A DNA stretch of 41,504 nucleotides from a virus: IMG/VR virus record IMGVR_UViG_3300020053_000022, positions 1-41,504 of that record. One strand, given 5' to 3'. Numbering within the stretch: position 1 is the stretch's first letter; every line of letters starts with the position of its first letter. Below, piece by piece: positions 1 to 8,108 of this stretch. Made by a program: the position numbers and the translations under genes. The notes beneath the pieces were generated by a model, which saw only the letters and a list, made by a program, of their open reading frames with translations, ran no database searches and was not told the DNA's origin.

Positions 1-1
1 T

Positions 2-739
2 TCATTTTGTCTGTAAATCCTTTTGAATGCTATAACTTCTTGCTATTAGATCACAAAACCTTTGGAATTGTAAACCTAATCGACCTGAAGCAATAAAACT
101 ATGTGATTTAGTAGTTTCTGAAGTATTTAGATATGCATACTTTAGTCTTGGATTTAACAGATAAACAGATCCTTCGTTCATTGGTACTATTCCGCAGTCT
201 TCTACTACAAGTTTACAGTCAAACCCTGGACGTTGCATAGCCATATGAATTGTAACACCGTCATCAATAAGATCGTATGTTGATTCTCCGTCAAACTCTT
301 TATCAATTCGAGGGGCTTGAGTACTTAACGGTTCAACAACATTGTATCTAATAAAGTTGTATTTTTCACTAGGAACACATTTCCACCAAAATGCTTTTGA
401 TGCCGGTGCTTCTTCTGTAGCACGAGTCCAGTGGTTGTTGATGTTAAGATCAGTTTCTTTACCTTTATATCTGTTATATAGTTTGTCGCATTCTATTCGT
501 CCAGCATAGTCCCATGGTAAATGACTATAACTTGGATCGTTAACTGTTTGTAACGATAAGTTAAGCCACCCAATATTGCTTTCTAACATTTGATCAATAT
601 ACCATTTACATACACGGACACCGTCACTAAGGTCAATAGTGTTGGGTATAATTGGAAATTCAAATGATTTATCTTTGTGTTCTAAATAGAATTGAACAGC
701 TTCTTGATCTTGTTCTTTTAAAAATTTATCTTGTAGCAT
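2..739 (-). CDS. Hypothetical protein, possible cupin/hydroxylase-like fold
   Basis: 245-aa protein, complete, with its TGA stop at the very edge of the window. I do not recognise the family with confidence. The C-terminal half alternates short beta-like strands with His and Arg residues (TIHMAMQRPGFDCKL, then LNPRLKYA, then KSHSF), which recalls jelly-roll aspartyl/asparaginyl hydroxylase-like proteins. The usual HxD iron motif is not clear, so this is only a suggestion. It overlaps the upstream small coiled-coil gene by 14 bp, so the two are probably translationally coupled in one minus-strand operon. Confidence 0.5.
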   Translation of the reverse strand: MLQDKFLKEQDQEAVQFYLEHKDKSFEFPIIPNTIDLSDGVRVCKWYIDQMLESNIGWLNLSLQTVNDPSYSHLPWDYAGRIECDKLYNRYKGKETDLNINNHWTRATEEAPASKAFWWKCVPSEKYNFIRYNVVEPLSTQAPRIDKEFDGESTYDLIDDGVTIHMAMQRPGFDCKLVVEDCGIVPMNEGSVYLLNPRLKYAYLNTSETTKSHSFIASGRLGLQFQRFCDLIARSYSIQKDLQTK

Positions 740-914
740 TAAACCTTTTTATCTCCTCTCCTAGTTGTCGCTGTAAACGAAATACTTCTTCTCGCACAGC
801 AGAAATCCGTTGAGCTTTTGCACCGTTTTGACGCATCCGCTGAACTTCATCTGCCTTAGCTTGGATTGTTCTTCGCAATCCATCGATCATATCATTCGTT
901 TGTTGATTCATCAT
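726..914 (-). CDS. Small coiled-coil protein
   Basis: About 62 aa, almost entirely charged helix with regular heptad-like spacing of Leu/Ile/Val (for example REEVFRLQRQLGEEIKRF). Function unknown. I chose the ATG at 914; a GTG at 920 and an ATG at 911 are in frame. Both ends overlap neighbouring genes, as is common in this phage operon. Confidence 0.6.
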   Translation of the reverse strand: MMNQQTNDMIDGLRRTIQAKADEVQRMRQNGAKAQRISAVREEVFRLQRQLGEEIKRFNATR

Positions 915-1116
915 CTTCACTAGTACTTATTTCAGGAGCCGGAGGCCGAGACATTGTTTCGACTAACTCGTTTAAATCGATAGTACCAGTATTAATTAAA
1001 TCTATTGCGGCTTTCGGAGAAGCAACCATTCCTGATCTAACCATATAACGACAAATGTGTACGAAAGTATATTTGCCAAGATTTTGATATTTATTGTGAA
1101 TGTGTGAATCAATCAT
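892..1116 (-). CDS. Hypothetical phage protein
   Basis: 74 aa from the ATG at 1116, which lies 8 bp inside the end of the upstream gene (ATGATTGA overlap). An ATG at 1182 would give 96 aa but would overlap that gene by 74 bp, so the shorter form is preferred. The N-terminal two thirds looks globular, with two helices; the C-terminus is acidic and Ser/Thr-rich (STSEDDESTNE). No function can be assigned. Confidence 0.55.
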   Translation of the reverse strand: MIDSHIHNKYQNLGKYTFVHICRYMVRSGMVASPKAAIDLINTGTIDLNELVETMSRPPAPEISTSEDDESTNE

Positions 1117-1417
1117 TGGCGGTATCTTCCAGCTTGACAGTTTGAATTCTGTCATATCTAAAAGATCGCCAACCATTGGCATTTACGTCCCATACTGAAC
1201 ATACTTTATCAGAAATTTCTCTAACTTTCTTTTGGCTTAGTGTGTCAGTTTTAGTTGCTTTAGGCTTAATGTCTTCTTTAAGTGTACAAGTCATTACCCT
1301 TTGGTCTCCATCTAGTTTTAAGAATGTAACAACTACAACATTCTCCTCTAGCATTTTCATAAGGTCATCTTTAGTAGGGATGCCTTTCATTTCTGCAATT
1401 TTATCTGCAACTTCCAT
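1109..1417 (-). CDS. DUF2693-like phage protein
   Basis: 102 aa. The core pattern VVVTFLKLDGDQRVMTCTL followed by VWDVNANGWRSFRYDRI matches small phage proteins I know as DUF2693-like (K-x-DG-x-R-x-M-x-CT, then WD....WRSFR...I). They are thought to adopt a small beta-barrel, but no biochemical role is established. It lies between two small ORFans in the same operon. Confidence 0.65.
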   Translation of the reverse strand: MEVADKIAEMKGIPTKDDLMKMLEENVVVVTFLKLDGDQRVMTCTLKEDIKPKATKTDTLSQKKVREISDKVCSVWDVNANGWRSFRYDRIQTVKLEDTAND

Positions 1418-1419
1418 TC

Positions 1420-1653
1420 TTAGAATCCTCTTCCGGTGTTAACTGCGTACTCACGTGGTCCAACTGTTGTAAATTCAAATCCAAATGCATTTCCTACATA
1501 TACTTGACCGTTCCAGATCATTTTAAGGTTGTTGCCAGCCATAAAGACCTTTACGAACTTTCTACTTTCAAATTGATCAACTTCTGCTGATGCAATTCTA
1601 TCATTGTCGGTGCATTTTACTTCGCACGTTTTATCGTATTCCGTTCGTTTCAT
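1420..1653 (-). CDS. Hypothetical small protein
   Basis: 77 aa, mostly predicted beta (KFVKVFMAGNNLKMIWNGQ, then VYVGNAFGFEF). Family not recognised. Its ATG overlaps the stop of the upstream acetyltransferase-like gene (ATGA), and a strong AAGGAGAT Shine-Dalgarno sits just before it inside that gene, so the start is secure. Confidence 0.65.
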   Translation of the reverse strand: MKRTEYDKTCEVKCTDNDRIASAEVDQFESRKFVKVFMAGNNLKMIWNGQVYVGNAFGFEFTTVGPREYAVNTGRGF

Positions 1654-2144
1654 TTTATCTCCTTGAGTTTATATTCAAAATTTTGTGTAGACTTGTTAAT
1701 GCTAATTTGTTTAGCACCGTTTCTAATATGAAAGTGTGTTGCCATAGGCGTTAATGGTGATAGTGTAACTACCCTTTCAATATTATTCTTCTTTGCAAAT
1801 TCTAATACTTTGTGTATGATTTCTTTTCCTGCACCTCGTTTACGTGACCAAACAGTATATGCAATAGCAATATTCTTTTCGTCTTTTAAATGTGCAAGTT
1901 CGCTCATCATATCAAGTTCTTTAACACTATGCGGGATATCGTTTGTAAATGCAATACAAATAATACCTTCAATAGCATCATCATACTTTAAGCCATAAAT
2001 TTTACGACCATTAGAGATACGCCAGCCAAGTGTTAATTCAGGCCTAACTGGATCTTCACTTACATCAATATCGTCTAACTCGACAAGTTCAGTACCCCTA
2101 ACCCATCGGAAAAACTCGTCAGTTTTATCTTTAAATAACTTCAA
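1650..2144 (-). CDS. GNAT-family N-acetyltransferase-like protein
   Basis: 164 aa from a TTG at 2144 with AAGG seven bases upstream. An ATG at 2192 gives 180 aa but overlaps the upstream gene by 62 bp. The C-terminal half carries the GNAT acetyl-CoA loop pattern R/Q-x-x-G-x-G as RKRGAGK after a beta strand (NIAIAYTVWS), then an amphipathic helix and a strand with TLSPLTPMA, then HIRNGAK resembling the last GNAT strand and loop. The substrate is unknown. The N-terminal third looks unrelated to the domain. It sits in an overlapping minus-strand operon below the GIY-YIG-like gene. Confidence 0.6.
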   Translation of the reverse strand: MKLFKDKTDEFFRWVRGTELVELDDIDVSEDPVRPELTLGWRISNGRKIYGLKYDDAIEGIICIAFTNDIPHSVKELDMMSELAHLKDEKNIAIAYTVWSRKRGAGKEIIHKVLEFAKKNNIERVVTLSPLTPMATHFHIRNGAKQISINKSTQNFEYKLKEIK

Positions 2145-2796
2145 TTTGTTTACCTTGTTTTTCTTTAATAATTTTAACTCTACGTAGATCATTCTCTGGA
2201 TTACACACCGGAATCATCTTGAAAGTGTCGTAGTACTTACACAATAGTTTCATCTCATAGGCCTTAACAAGGCTACTGTGCATTGGCAAATATGCTTGAT
2301 AACATTTATCAAGGTCTTCTATGTTATAATTTTGTTTAAATGCTGTTCCACACCCATAAGGACTAAGGCGTTCATTGCGTATAGTTCCTTTAAAATCTGT
2401 ACGTCGACCTAGCATACAGTTTCTAGTAACTGCTCTACTTTCGCCAATGTATATTACACCTTCACCTAAAAAGTCTGCATGACCTTGCGGTGCACCATCT
2501 GGAAAATATCCGTATATGTAACACCCTGCATCTTTTTTACTAAATCCCCAAGAAGCATCGTGTTTGGCATCAATGTGATGCCATTTTGTAAACTCTGATG
2601 CATCAGGCTCACCTAATGAAATGTCTTGTGTGCTAAAGTACTCAGCGCCACTTAACGAAATAACTTTTTGAAATGTGTAACATAGTTCGTCAAGCCTATC
2701 TTCGTGTTGTGCAAAAATCTGTTCTAGTAGCTCTTGTTTAAGTCCGTGTCCGCCACTGCCGTTTGCTATATTCTTTGCTAAAATTTTTGCCTTCAT
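2131..2796 (-). CDS. GIY-YIG-like nuclease-superfamily protein
   Basis: 221 aa. The middle contains GCYIYGYF and, about 25 residues later, GVIYIGES, spaced like the GIY and YIG strands of GIY-YIG nucleases. Conserved-looking Arg (MLGRRTDF), an AYEMKLL helix with Glu, and a late Asn (PVCNPEND) follow, in the order of catalytic Arg, Glu and Asn in that superfamily. It could be a structure-specific or homing-type nuclease, but no extra DNA-binding domain is apparent. A good ribosome binding site (AGGGAG) precedes the ATG and lies right after the bS21 stop codon. Confidence 0.55.
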   Translation of the reverse strand: MKAKILAKNIANGSGGHGLKQELLEQIFAQHEDRLDELCYTFQKVISLSGAEYFSTQDISLGEPDASEFTKWHHIDAKHDASWGFSKKDAGCYIYGYFPDGAPQGHADFLGEGVIYIGESRAVTRNCMLGRRTDFKGTIRNERLSPYGCGTAFKQNYNIEDLDKCYQAYLPMHSSLVKAYEMKLLCKYYDTFKMIPVCNPENDLRRVKIIKEKQGKQIEVI

Positions 2797-2808
2797 TATA
2801 TGTACTCC

Positions 2809-3006
2809 CTACATATTTTGTTCACGTTCCTTGCGAAGTTTGTTTTGTCTTTTAATACCACGTTTCTTCGCTTCTCTTTTCTTTTCGCTTGGCTTACTAT
2901 AATACATTCTTTCTTTAAGCTCAAGCATTGTGCCTGATAGTTTTAACTTTTTTTTCATTACCCTAAGGGCTTTTTCTACGTTACCATTTCTTACTTCAAT
3001 TTTCAT
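2809..3006 (-). CDS. rpsU: Ribosomal protein bS21, copy 1
   Basis: 65 aa, the usual bS21 length. It has the bS21 pattern: an N-terminal strand (MKIEVRNGNVEKALRVMKKK), then KPSEKKREAKKRG and a lysine/arginine-rich C-terminal helix. bS21 sits on the 30S platform near the anti-Shine-Dalgarno region and affects initiation. Viral copies are known in marine phages and are assumed to enter host ribosomes. AAAGGAGACTA precedes the ATG. A second, divergent copy lies at 13260-13499. Confidence 0.9.
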   Translation of the reverse strand: MKIEVRNGNVEKALRVMKKKLKLSGTMLELKERMYYSKPSEKKREAKKRGIKRQNKLRKEREQNM

Positions 3007-3024
3007 TAGTCTCCTTTATTTTTA

Positions 3025-3258
3025 TTAGTGTAGTGTTAATGACTCCATTGGTTGTTTAACAAAATCATCTGTAGTATCATTTGGGTCAACACCAAAATAT
3101 TTGGTGCAAATATATACAATGGATCTTGGAACAGGTTCATCTTCAAACCCTTGTGGAATATAAATCCCACGTAAATTTCCTTCATTGCTTATAATTAATC
3201 CCCAGTCGTCATCTGCCCATTCAACAGTCTTATCGTTGTATTCATATTCGTTTGACAT
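3025..3258 (-). CDS. Hypothetical acidic protein
   Basis: 77 aa from an ATG at 3258 preceded by AGGAGAGAGGT; an in-frame start at 3315 would run through the promoter region and is less likely. Acidic, with one WADDDWGLIIS segment and a C-terminal Asp-rich turn. Family not recognised. It is first downstream of the sigma70 promoter at 3287-3315, so it is probably transcribed early together with bS21. Confidence 0.6.
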   Translation of the reverse strand: MSNEYEYNDKTVEWADDDWGLIISNEGNLRGIYIPQGFEDEPVPRSIVYICTKYFGVDPNDTTDDFVKQPMESLTLH

Positions 3259-3286
3259 ACCTCTCTCCTGATTAAACATTACATTA

Positions 3287-3315
3287 ACTATACAAGAGAA
3301 TTTAATCTTTGTCAA
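3287..3315 (-). promoter_or_regulatory. Sigma70-type promoter
   Basis: Minus-strand -35 TTGACA (3310-3315), 17-bp spacer, -10 TATAGT (3287-3292), 29 bp upstream of the ATG at 3258. The -35 overlaps the end of the upstream gene. Confidence 0.8.
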
Positions 3316-4001
3316 CCTATCTTTACGTAATTGATAACAGTTTCTGGTAATTTGGTAATATAGTTCGCACTATGTCTTTTTACCTTACCTTTTATTTTGA
3401 AAGTAGTACCTTCGAGTGGAAGTTCACTAGTTTGATCGAAGCTTTTGAAAAAACTAACTAAGTTACCTTCAATATGGCCGTTCAATACGTGACAAGTATA
3501 TTTGTCAACAAACTTTATCTCTTGCAGGGTAAAATTACCTTCAATCTTACTCCCAATAGTACTTATCAATTTTGACTCATTGAAATGTGCTTTAAGTTCT
3601 TTTTTCGTTGTTTTTTTCTTAACAGCATCAAAATACACTTTTGGTACAACAGCTAACAATCCAAAATTAGATGATGTTGATGTAGTACGAGAAATACTTG
3701 ACATTATGTTTTCCATAAAGTCGTTTAGTGATCCTGCGATAATGCCAAGTGCATTATCTTTGTGCAACCAATCTACACTTTCTTTTGCATGAATAAAATC
3801 TTCGTCAATTAATTTAACTGGTTCAAAGTCAGCAGGAGGTGTTTCGTTTAATTGATAGTTTAACATGTCTTTGTTACTAAACAATGTTGGGGATTCAGAA
3901 AACCTGCGAGTATCTTTATAATACCCGTCATTGATTCTATGAGTTGCAAATGCTACTGCAAGTACTTCGTGTGTTAAGAATTCTTTTTTTGCCTTTGACA
4001 T
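3312..4001 (-). CDS. Hypothetical marine-phage protein
   Basis: 229 aa. The N-terminal half is mixed helix. The C-terminal ~90 residues are a run of beta strands (KIEGNFTLQEIKFVDKYTC, GHIEGNLVSFF, TTFKIKGKVKRH) that could form an OB-like or SH3-like barrel. No catalytic motif is seen. It has its own near-consensus sigma70 promoter (4030-4058) and AGAGGCTC as ribosome binding site, so it is probably early. Confidence 0.6.
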   Translation of the reverse strand: MSKAKKEFLTHEVLAVAFATHRINDGYYKDTRRFSESPTLFSNKDMLNYQLNETPPADFEPVKLIDEDFIHAKESVDWLHKDNALGIIAGSLNDFMENIMSSISRTTSTSSNFGLLAVVPKVYFDAVKKKTTKKELKAHFNESKLISTIGSKIEGNFTLQEIKFVDKYTCHVLNGHIEGNLVSFFKSFDQTSELPLEGTTFKIKGKVKRHSANYITKLPETVINYVKIG

Positions 4002-4029
4002 GTGAGCCTCTTTATCTAATTATGTTATA

Positions 4030-4058
4030 ATTATAACACCAAAAGCTCTAAAAGTCAA
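4030..4058 (-). promoter_or_regulatory. Sigma70-type promoter
   Basis: Minus-strand -35 TTGACT (4053-4058), 17-bp spacer, -10 TATAAT (4030-4035); 28 bp from the -10 to the ATG of the 229-aa gene. Confidence 0.85.
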
Positions 4059-4059
4059 C

Positions 4060-4623
4060 CTATAAAATATCGTCTGCTATATTTAAATCAACCAATTGTT
4101 TGGCTGTATAATATTGATCACTAGGGTTCTTAATAAATTTACTATTAACTTCTGGTACAGTCATACCTGTTGCTTCACGAAGTATCTGCATACACCTTTG
4201 TTCGCAGTTAGCATTTTCTTTCATCTGCGCCTTCATGTCATGCATTTTAGATTCCATTGAGTCACTGTGTTGATGATTCATAATACCTGTGTTTTTACCA
4301 ATCCAACGATATCCCTTTGTTCCACTAGCAAAAATTAAAAAACCTGCACTCATAACAGCACCAATACCTACTGTGCTAATATTATGGTAACTGTTCTTCA
4401 TAACATCAATAAGAGCAAATGCTTCATATAGATCTCCGCCTATTGTGTTAACATACAGTTCGAGTGTTCGTTTGGGTTTTTTAGTTAGGTTAGCACTGAG
4501 TATCCATTTGATAGTTTCACTAACGTTTTCGTTAGCAATCTCTCCGCTTAGATAGTGTATGTCGTTATCAAGTAACGATCTATCTACAGCATCAGAACTG
4601 TTCCAATTATCATATTTAGGCAT
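4060..4623 (-). CDS. ClpP-like serine protease
   Basis: 187 aa, close to the usual ClpP size of about 195. Landmarks in order: GGDLYEAFALIDVM (ClpP GG..., oxyanion region), GAVMSAGFLIFASG with the nucleophile Ser in MSAG, NTGIMNHQHS with the catalytic His, and SDQYYTAKQLVDLNIADDIL matching the ClpP D...FMSAEEA.GLID.V stretch with the catalytic Asp. The full triad therefore appears present. It could be a phage ClpP that docks with host ClpX/ClpA, or a prohead-type ClpP-fold protease; position among early genes and fit to ClpP favour the former. A late octamer lies 15 bp upstream and no Shine-Dalgarno is visible. Confidence 0.85.
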   Translation of the reverse strand: MPKYDNWNSSDAVDRSLLDNDIHYLSGEIANENVSETIKWILSANLTKKPKRTLELYVNTIGGDLYEAFALIDVMKNSYHNISTVGIGAVMSAGFLIFASGTKGYRWIGKNTGIMNHQHSDSMESKMHDMKAQMKENANCEQRCMQILREATGMTVPEVNSKFIKNPSDQYYTAKQLVDLNIADDIL

Positions 4624-4638
4624 AATTTATTATATACG

Positions 4639-4646
4639 TATTTATA
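4639..4646 (-). promoter_or_regulatory. T4-type late promoter (TATAAATA)
   Basis: Exact T4 late octamer on the minus strand, 15 bp before the ATG of the ClpP-like gene; the predicted 5' leader is only about 10 nt. Confidence 0.65.
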
Positions 4647-5118
4647 CTTGTGTCCAGGGCAAATGGCCTAATTGTCTACTTTCAGCCCATCTTACAAACA
4701 ACCCAACTTCTCTACCATGTGCATCAATTTCCCACGGTAAATCAAAATAATGAAGTTTACGCCGATCGTATCGCTTGCCTTGCCAGTTTACTAAATTAAC
4801 ATCTGACATAAGATCACGCATTTCACCTGTAGCAAACTGCTTTACATGTACTAGCTCATGACAAATAGTTTCAATGATTGTACGTTTATCTTGAGCTGAA
4901 TCAATCTCAATGGTAAATTCTTTTGGACGAACAAAATCGTCTTCCCAAATACAGTTTCCGCAATTAAGAGAAGCTTCATGTAGCCCAGGAACAAAATTTA
5001 CAGTTATTTCTAATTTTTCGTAAAGACGCTTACTCATTAGCATCGAACAACAAAATTTAACTACATCAGTAGCATGTTGTTTTTCAAATTCGGTAGCATT
5101 TTTAAGTTTAACTTTCAT
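4642..5118 (-). CDS. Zinc metallopeptidase-like protein (HExxH, SprT-like)
   Basis: 158 aa from the ATG at 5118 (AGGA eight bases upstream; an earlier in-frame start at 5136 is less likely). It contains ETICHELVHVKQ, a gluzincin HExxH zinc site, and about 40 residues later PWEIDAHGREVG with a Glu placed for a third ligand. The layout resembles SprT-like and other minimal metallopeptidase domains. A CGNC motif near residue 55 could be a small metal or disulfide site. Substrate unknown. It follows a consensus early promoter. Confidence 0.7.
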   Translation of the reverse strand: MKVKLKNATEFEKQHATDVVKFCCSMLMSKRLYEKLEITVNFVPGLHEASLNCGNCIWEDDFVRPKEFTIEIDSAQDKRTIIETICHELVHVKQFATGEMRDLMSDVNLVNWQGKRYDRRKLHYFDLPWEIDAHGREVGLFVRWAESRQLGHLPWTQV

Positions 5119-5146
5119 GAGTCGATCCTGTTTCAAGTATATGTAT

Positions 5147-5175
5147 ATTATACACTACTTAGAGTAGAATGTCAA
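5147..5175 (-). promoter_or_regulatory. Sigma70-type promoter, full consensus
   Basis: Minus-strand -35 TTGACA (5170-5175), 17-bp spacer, -10 TATAAT (5147-5152). Both hexamers are exact consensus. The -35 overlaps the stop of the upstream 67-aa gene. Confidence 0.9.
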
Positions 5176-5375
5176 CCATTAACCTCGTCTTTTACATACG
5201 GAGAACGGTCGTTATATATGTCGCCTGCTAGTGCTTTAATACTATCAATGTGCATTTGAATTTGGGTTTCATCCCTAGATTCTTTAGCAGTTTTATATTT
5301 CATCTGATAAAGTTCGTTAGATAGTTTTTGCATAACTGCAACCTTTTTACACATATCGCTAATTTTATGTAGCAT
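5172..5375 (-). CDS. Hypothetical small helical protein
   Basis: 67 aa, largely helical and charged (KESRDETQIQMHIDSIKAL). Family not recognised. AAGGGAGG upstream of the ATG supports it as a real gene. It is the last minus-strand gene before the divergent plus-strand membrane protein. Confidence 0.6.
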   Translation of the reverse strand: MLHKISDMCKKVAVMQKLSNELYQMKYKTAKESRDETQIQMHIDSIKALAGDIYNDRSPYVKDEVNG

Positions 5376-5420
5376 ATCGTAGCCTCCCTTTTGTGTACAT
5401 AATTACTTATGACTGTTACT

Positions 5421-5428
5421 AATAAATA
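5421..5428 (+). promoter_or_regulatory. Late promoter-like octamer (AATAAATA)
   Basis: AATAAATA on the plus strand, 25 bp before the ATG at 5454 with GGAG in between; fits a late promoter for the membrane-protein gene and argues for the later start. Confidence 0.5.
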
Positions 5429-5453
5429 TACTATAAGTTGGAGACAAAGTCAA

Positions 5454-5819
5454 ATGGAAATTTTCCTTTTATTAATGATTAAACATGCAATAGTAGATTT
5501 AGGATTTCAACCTTTTGGACTTGGAGCAACCAAATTAAAATATTTTGGTTGGCTAGCACACAAACAACATTACATACCGCACGGATTACTAACTATAATC
5601 GCACTTGCATTGACCTTGCAAGGGCCCTTAGAGCTTGTTGTAGCACTTGGTATACTTGATTACATACTACACTGGCATACCGACTACTTTAAGACCCATA
5701 TAAGAGAAAAAATGCAATGGAAATCAAACCAAAGAGCATTTTGGGTACTGAACATGGTCGATCAGATGTTACACTTCTTAGGATATTATTTGATTGTTAG
5801 ATTAGCTTTGGCTATTTGA
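5454..5819 (+). CDS. Membrane protein, DUF3307-like
   Basis: 121 aa from the ATG at 5454 (GGAG ten bases upstream); an ATG at 5409 is in frame but precedes the late-promoter octamer. Several hydrophobic helices are visible (MEIFLLLMIKHAIVDLGFQ, GLLTIIALALTL, LVVALGILDYILHW, MLHFLGYYLIVRLALAI) with conserved-looking His residues (KHAIVD, HKQHYIPHG, LHWHTDYFK). The arrangement recalls DUF3307-type membrane proteins; the role is unknown. It is one of few plus-strand genes before 39.7 kb, and its end overlaps the convergent 529-aa gene by 8 bp. Confidence 0.65.
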   Translation: MEIFLLLMIKHAIVDLGFQPFGLGATKLKYFGWLAHKQHYIPHGLLTIIALALTLQGPLELVVALGILDYILHWHTDYFKTHIREKMQWKSNQRAFWVLNMVDQMLHFLGYYLIVRLALAI

Positions 5820-7401
5820 TCATTCTACCAAATCCAAAACTCATTGAACCTGGTAACGCCATAGTAGCATAAAACTCTTTGCCTGAATCAAATCTAATTT
5901 GTCCTTCAAACACTGGTGGATAAATGACAGCCATTTTAGTAAACTTACCTTTATCATCGCCCTGCATTTGGAACGTACTTTTAATTTGAATCATGTTAGA
6001 ACTTTCAAGTACTGTTTTAAAGAATCTGTTTAATTGATCTGGATTTTTATTCATTGCATTTTGTGTTGCTTTTGCAAGAACTGTTGTCCAATGCCATAAC
6101 TTCTTGTACTTGGCATTGTTAATAGATGAATCTTTAGGACGATATGTGTCTGAATTCATATATGCGGTGTAGTGTCTTGGTAGTGCTTTACTAATAGCAC
6201 CTTCATCGTTCCATGAATTAGGATCGTTAACTAATCCTTTAACTGCTTCTAGTTCTGTTTCGTTTAGGATACCAACTGATGCCGCAAGTTTATAAATTTG
6301 ATGTTTCTTATCTTTTTCTTTAATGATGTTCATCCAAGAAAGGTATTCTGCAAATTCCTCAAAGAACTTAGGATTAGCCGCTTTAAGCTGATCTGGTTTA
6401 TTATCAATTGTCTCTGCAATACTAACTGCACTTGCTTTCGCACCACCCTTACCGTCTTTAGCACTAATACCAACTCTAGTTCCCTTAGGTGATATTAAGA
6501 AACTATCAATAAGTTTTTGTGTTTCGTCTGCAGGGAAATCAACAGTATTCATTGCACCCCATGTTAACCCTGGCTCTAGTACTTGTAAAAGATTTGTTTC
6601 TGCTTCTTTTACACTACCTGTGACAATACTTGATCCTTGAGATAACGCTATAGGCCCTGCTACTTCACCAATCTGTACTTCATAATTTCCTTTGTAATCT
6701 TTAGTTGCAGGCATTACTTTATCTAAGTTGTCTAGTATGTCTGCTACAATTTTTCTTTCTTCTGCTGGCACATCATCTGGATACAATGTTGACGTTCTTA
6801 TTGCATTAGCAACAGAGTCAACTGGCATTGGACCATTAGTAATACCTAGTCTGTTTGGAAACATTCTAATGTTAGGATGTGCTTTGTTTGAATTCTGTGC
6901 TTTAGTTTTAATAATATCAAATCCCAATGGAGCAATATTTCTCATAAAGTCTGTTTGTTCCCACTTGATGTAACCACTAGTTTTTTGTTTGTAGTATCTT
7001 ACAAAGTGAAGTGTTCCTGAGTCTGTAGTAACTTCAACAACAATAGCCGCAAACGGTCCCATTGGTTGTTTGTTTACTTCTTTTAAGTCCGCTGTTGCTA
7101 CACCGGCTGTCGCTAAATCGTTTTGGAATTGTTCTGCTGGCGTTTCGCTCTTTGGTCCTACAGCTGAACCATTCTTTGCATCAGCTGGATCAGTTGTTTG
7201 CGGTGCTTCTACTGCAACGTATTGCTGTTGGCTAGCTTCTAATGGAAAGAACCAACTATTGGAAGGAATAAATTTACCACCTTCTTTAGTTGTAAAAGGA
7301 CTTTCCATGCCTTTATCATTGATATCGTCTACAGCACCTTTGATACCTCTAGTGCTTTCAATAACTGGCTTATTATATTTTTTAAACTCGAAGAATCTCA
7401 T
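5812..7401 (-). CDS. Large hypothetical protein, probably structural
   Basis: 529 aa, no enzyme motif recognised. It begins MRFFEFKKYNKPVIES, like other head-region proteins in this window. Ala/Thr/Pro-rich low-complexity stretches near residues 60-95 are followed by mixed alpha/beta sequence. A late octamer (GATAAATA, 7411-7418) lies only 9 bp before the ATG and no Shine-Dalgarno fits, which suggests a nearly leaderless late mRNA and a virion role. The stop overlaps the convergent membrane-protein gene. Confidence 0.65.
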   Translation of the reverse strand: MRFFEFKKYNKPVIESTRGIKGAVDDINDKGMESPFTTKEGGKFIPSNSWFFPLEASQQQYVAVEAPQTTDPADAKNGSAVGPKSETPAEQFQNDLATAGVATADLKEVNKQPMGPFAAIVVEVTTDSGTLHFVRYYKQKTSGYIKWEQTDFMRNIAPLGFDIIKTKAQNSNKAHPNIRMFPNRLGITNGPMPVDSVANAIRTSTLYPDDVPAEERKIVADILDNLDKVMPATKDYKGNYEVQIGEVAGPIALSQGSSIVTGSVKEAETNLLQVLEPGLTWGAMNTVDFPADETQKLIDSFLISPKGTRVGISAKDGKGGAKASAVSIAETIDNKPDQLKAANPKFFEEFAEYLSWMNIIKEKDKKHQIYKLAASVGILNETELEAVKGLVNDPNSWNDEGAISKALPRHYTAYMNSDTYRPKDSSINNAKYKKLWHWTTVLAKATQNAMNKNPDQLNRFFKTVLESSNMIQIKSTFQMQGDDKGKFTKMAVIYPPVFEGQIRFDSGKEFYATMALPGSMSFGFGRMIK

Positions 7402-7410
7402 AACACTAAT

Positions 7411-7418
7411 ATTTATCC
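7411..7418 (-). promoter_or_regulatory. T4-type late promoter (GATAAATA)
   Basis: Octamer on the minus strand 9 bp upstream of the ATG at 7401. It lies just before the stop of the upstream bilin reductase. Confidence 0.7.
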
Positions 7419-8108
7419 TAACTTAGGAAACAATGCATCTGCACAAAACTCGTCAACATCAGATTCAGACAGCCCTAATGACTTCATTACACGTGGAGTA
7501 TGTGGATTTTGTTGCTGGTTATGACAGTAGTAATTCTGTGCTCCAGCAGTAAGGTCAGATGATGCATTACCTGTATACTCAGGAACACTTTGAAACCATA
7601 CTTTTAAATTTTCAATAGCTAAATCGCAAATTGCAGTTGCTTCTTCTTCACTGCTAACATTCCCTGCGGCAATCATACCCGGGCTAAAGATGTTAGTTGC
7701 CCATTCAGGTAGTTCTCTTTTCTTACTTGGAATAAATTCTGCTACAGCATCTTGATACCATTCACATAAAGGGTGGTCTTCTCCTCCACTACTTGCACTA
7801 AAGTCGTGAAAGGCACCTGTCATTTTGTTCTTACCTGCAATAACATCAAACCCGTAAATAGGTGCATCGTTAGTTAGTGTTGGAAAACAGCATACATGCA
7901 TCATCCATAGTCCTTTAGACTCACGTACATCAACTACATCAATATGAGCTCTGCGTACATGCGGATTTGCCCAAACTTTATTAAGCCATCCATTTTCTGG
8001 TTGATTAAATTTATTAAGAGTTTTTTCTTCTTTCTCAATTGCAAACTCATCAAAGATTTCAATAATGCGATCTTGTGTGTTGATTAGTTTATTCCATATT
8101 ACGCTCAT
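7413..8108 (-). CDS. Ferredoxin-dependent bilin reductase (PebS/PcyX-like)
   Basis: 231 aa, matching the roughly 230-250 aa of the HY2/PcyA/PebS family that reduces biliverdin using ferredoxin. The core WMMHVCCFPTLTNDAPIYGF, then DVIAGKNKMTGAFHDFS, corresponds to the family's active-site sheet, with the catalytic Asp in GFDVIAG. Phage members include PebS (cyanophage) and PcyX (oceanic phage metagenomes, paired with heme oxygenase). Given the non-cyanobacterial context I favour a PcyX-like enzyme, but the product (phycoerythrobilin or other) cannot be read from sequence alone. The ATG overlaps the halogenase stop by 4 bp (ATGA), so it is translated from the clpS-HO-halogenase operon. Confidence 0.85.
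   Translation of the reverse strand: MSVIWNKLINTQDRIIEIFDEFAIEKEEKTLNKFNQPENGWLNKVWANPHVRRAHIDVVDVRESKGLWMMHVCCFPTLTNDAPIYGFDVIAGKNKMTGAFHDFSASSGGEDHPLCEWYQDAVAEFIPSKKRELPEWATNIFSPGMIAAGNVSSEEEATAICDLAIENLKVWFQSVPEYTGNASSDLTAGAQNYYCHNQQQNPHTPRVMKSLGLSESDVDEFCADALFPKLG

Noticed and set aside
1088-1095. AATAAATA octamer on the minus strand
   Set aside because: Inside a coding sequence with no start codon or ribosome binding site placed to use it; likely chance in AT-rich DNA.
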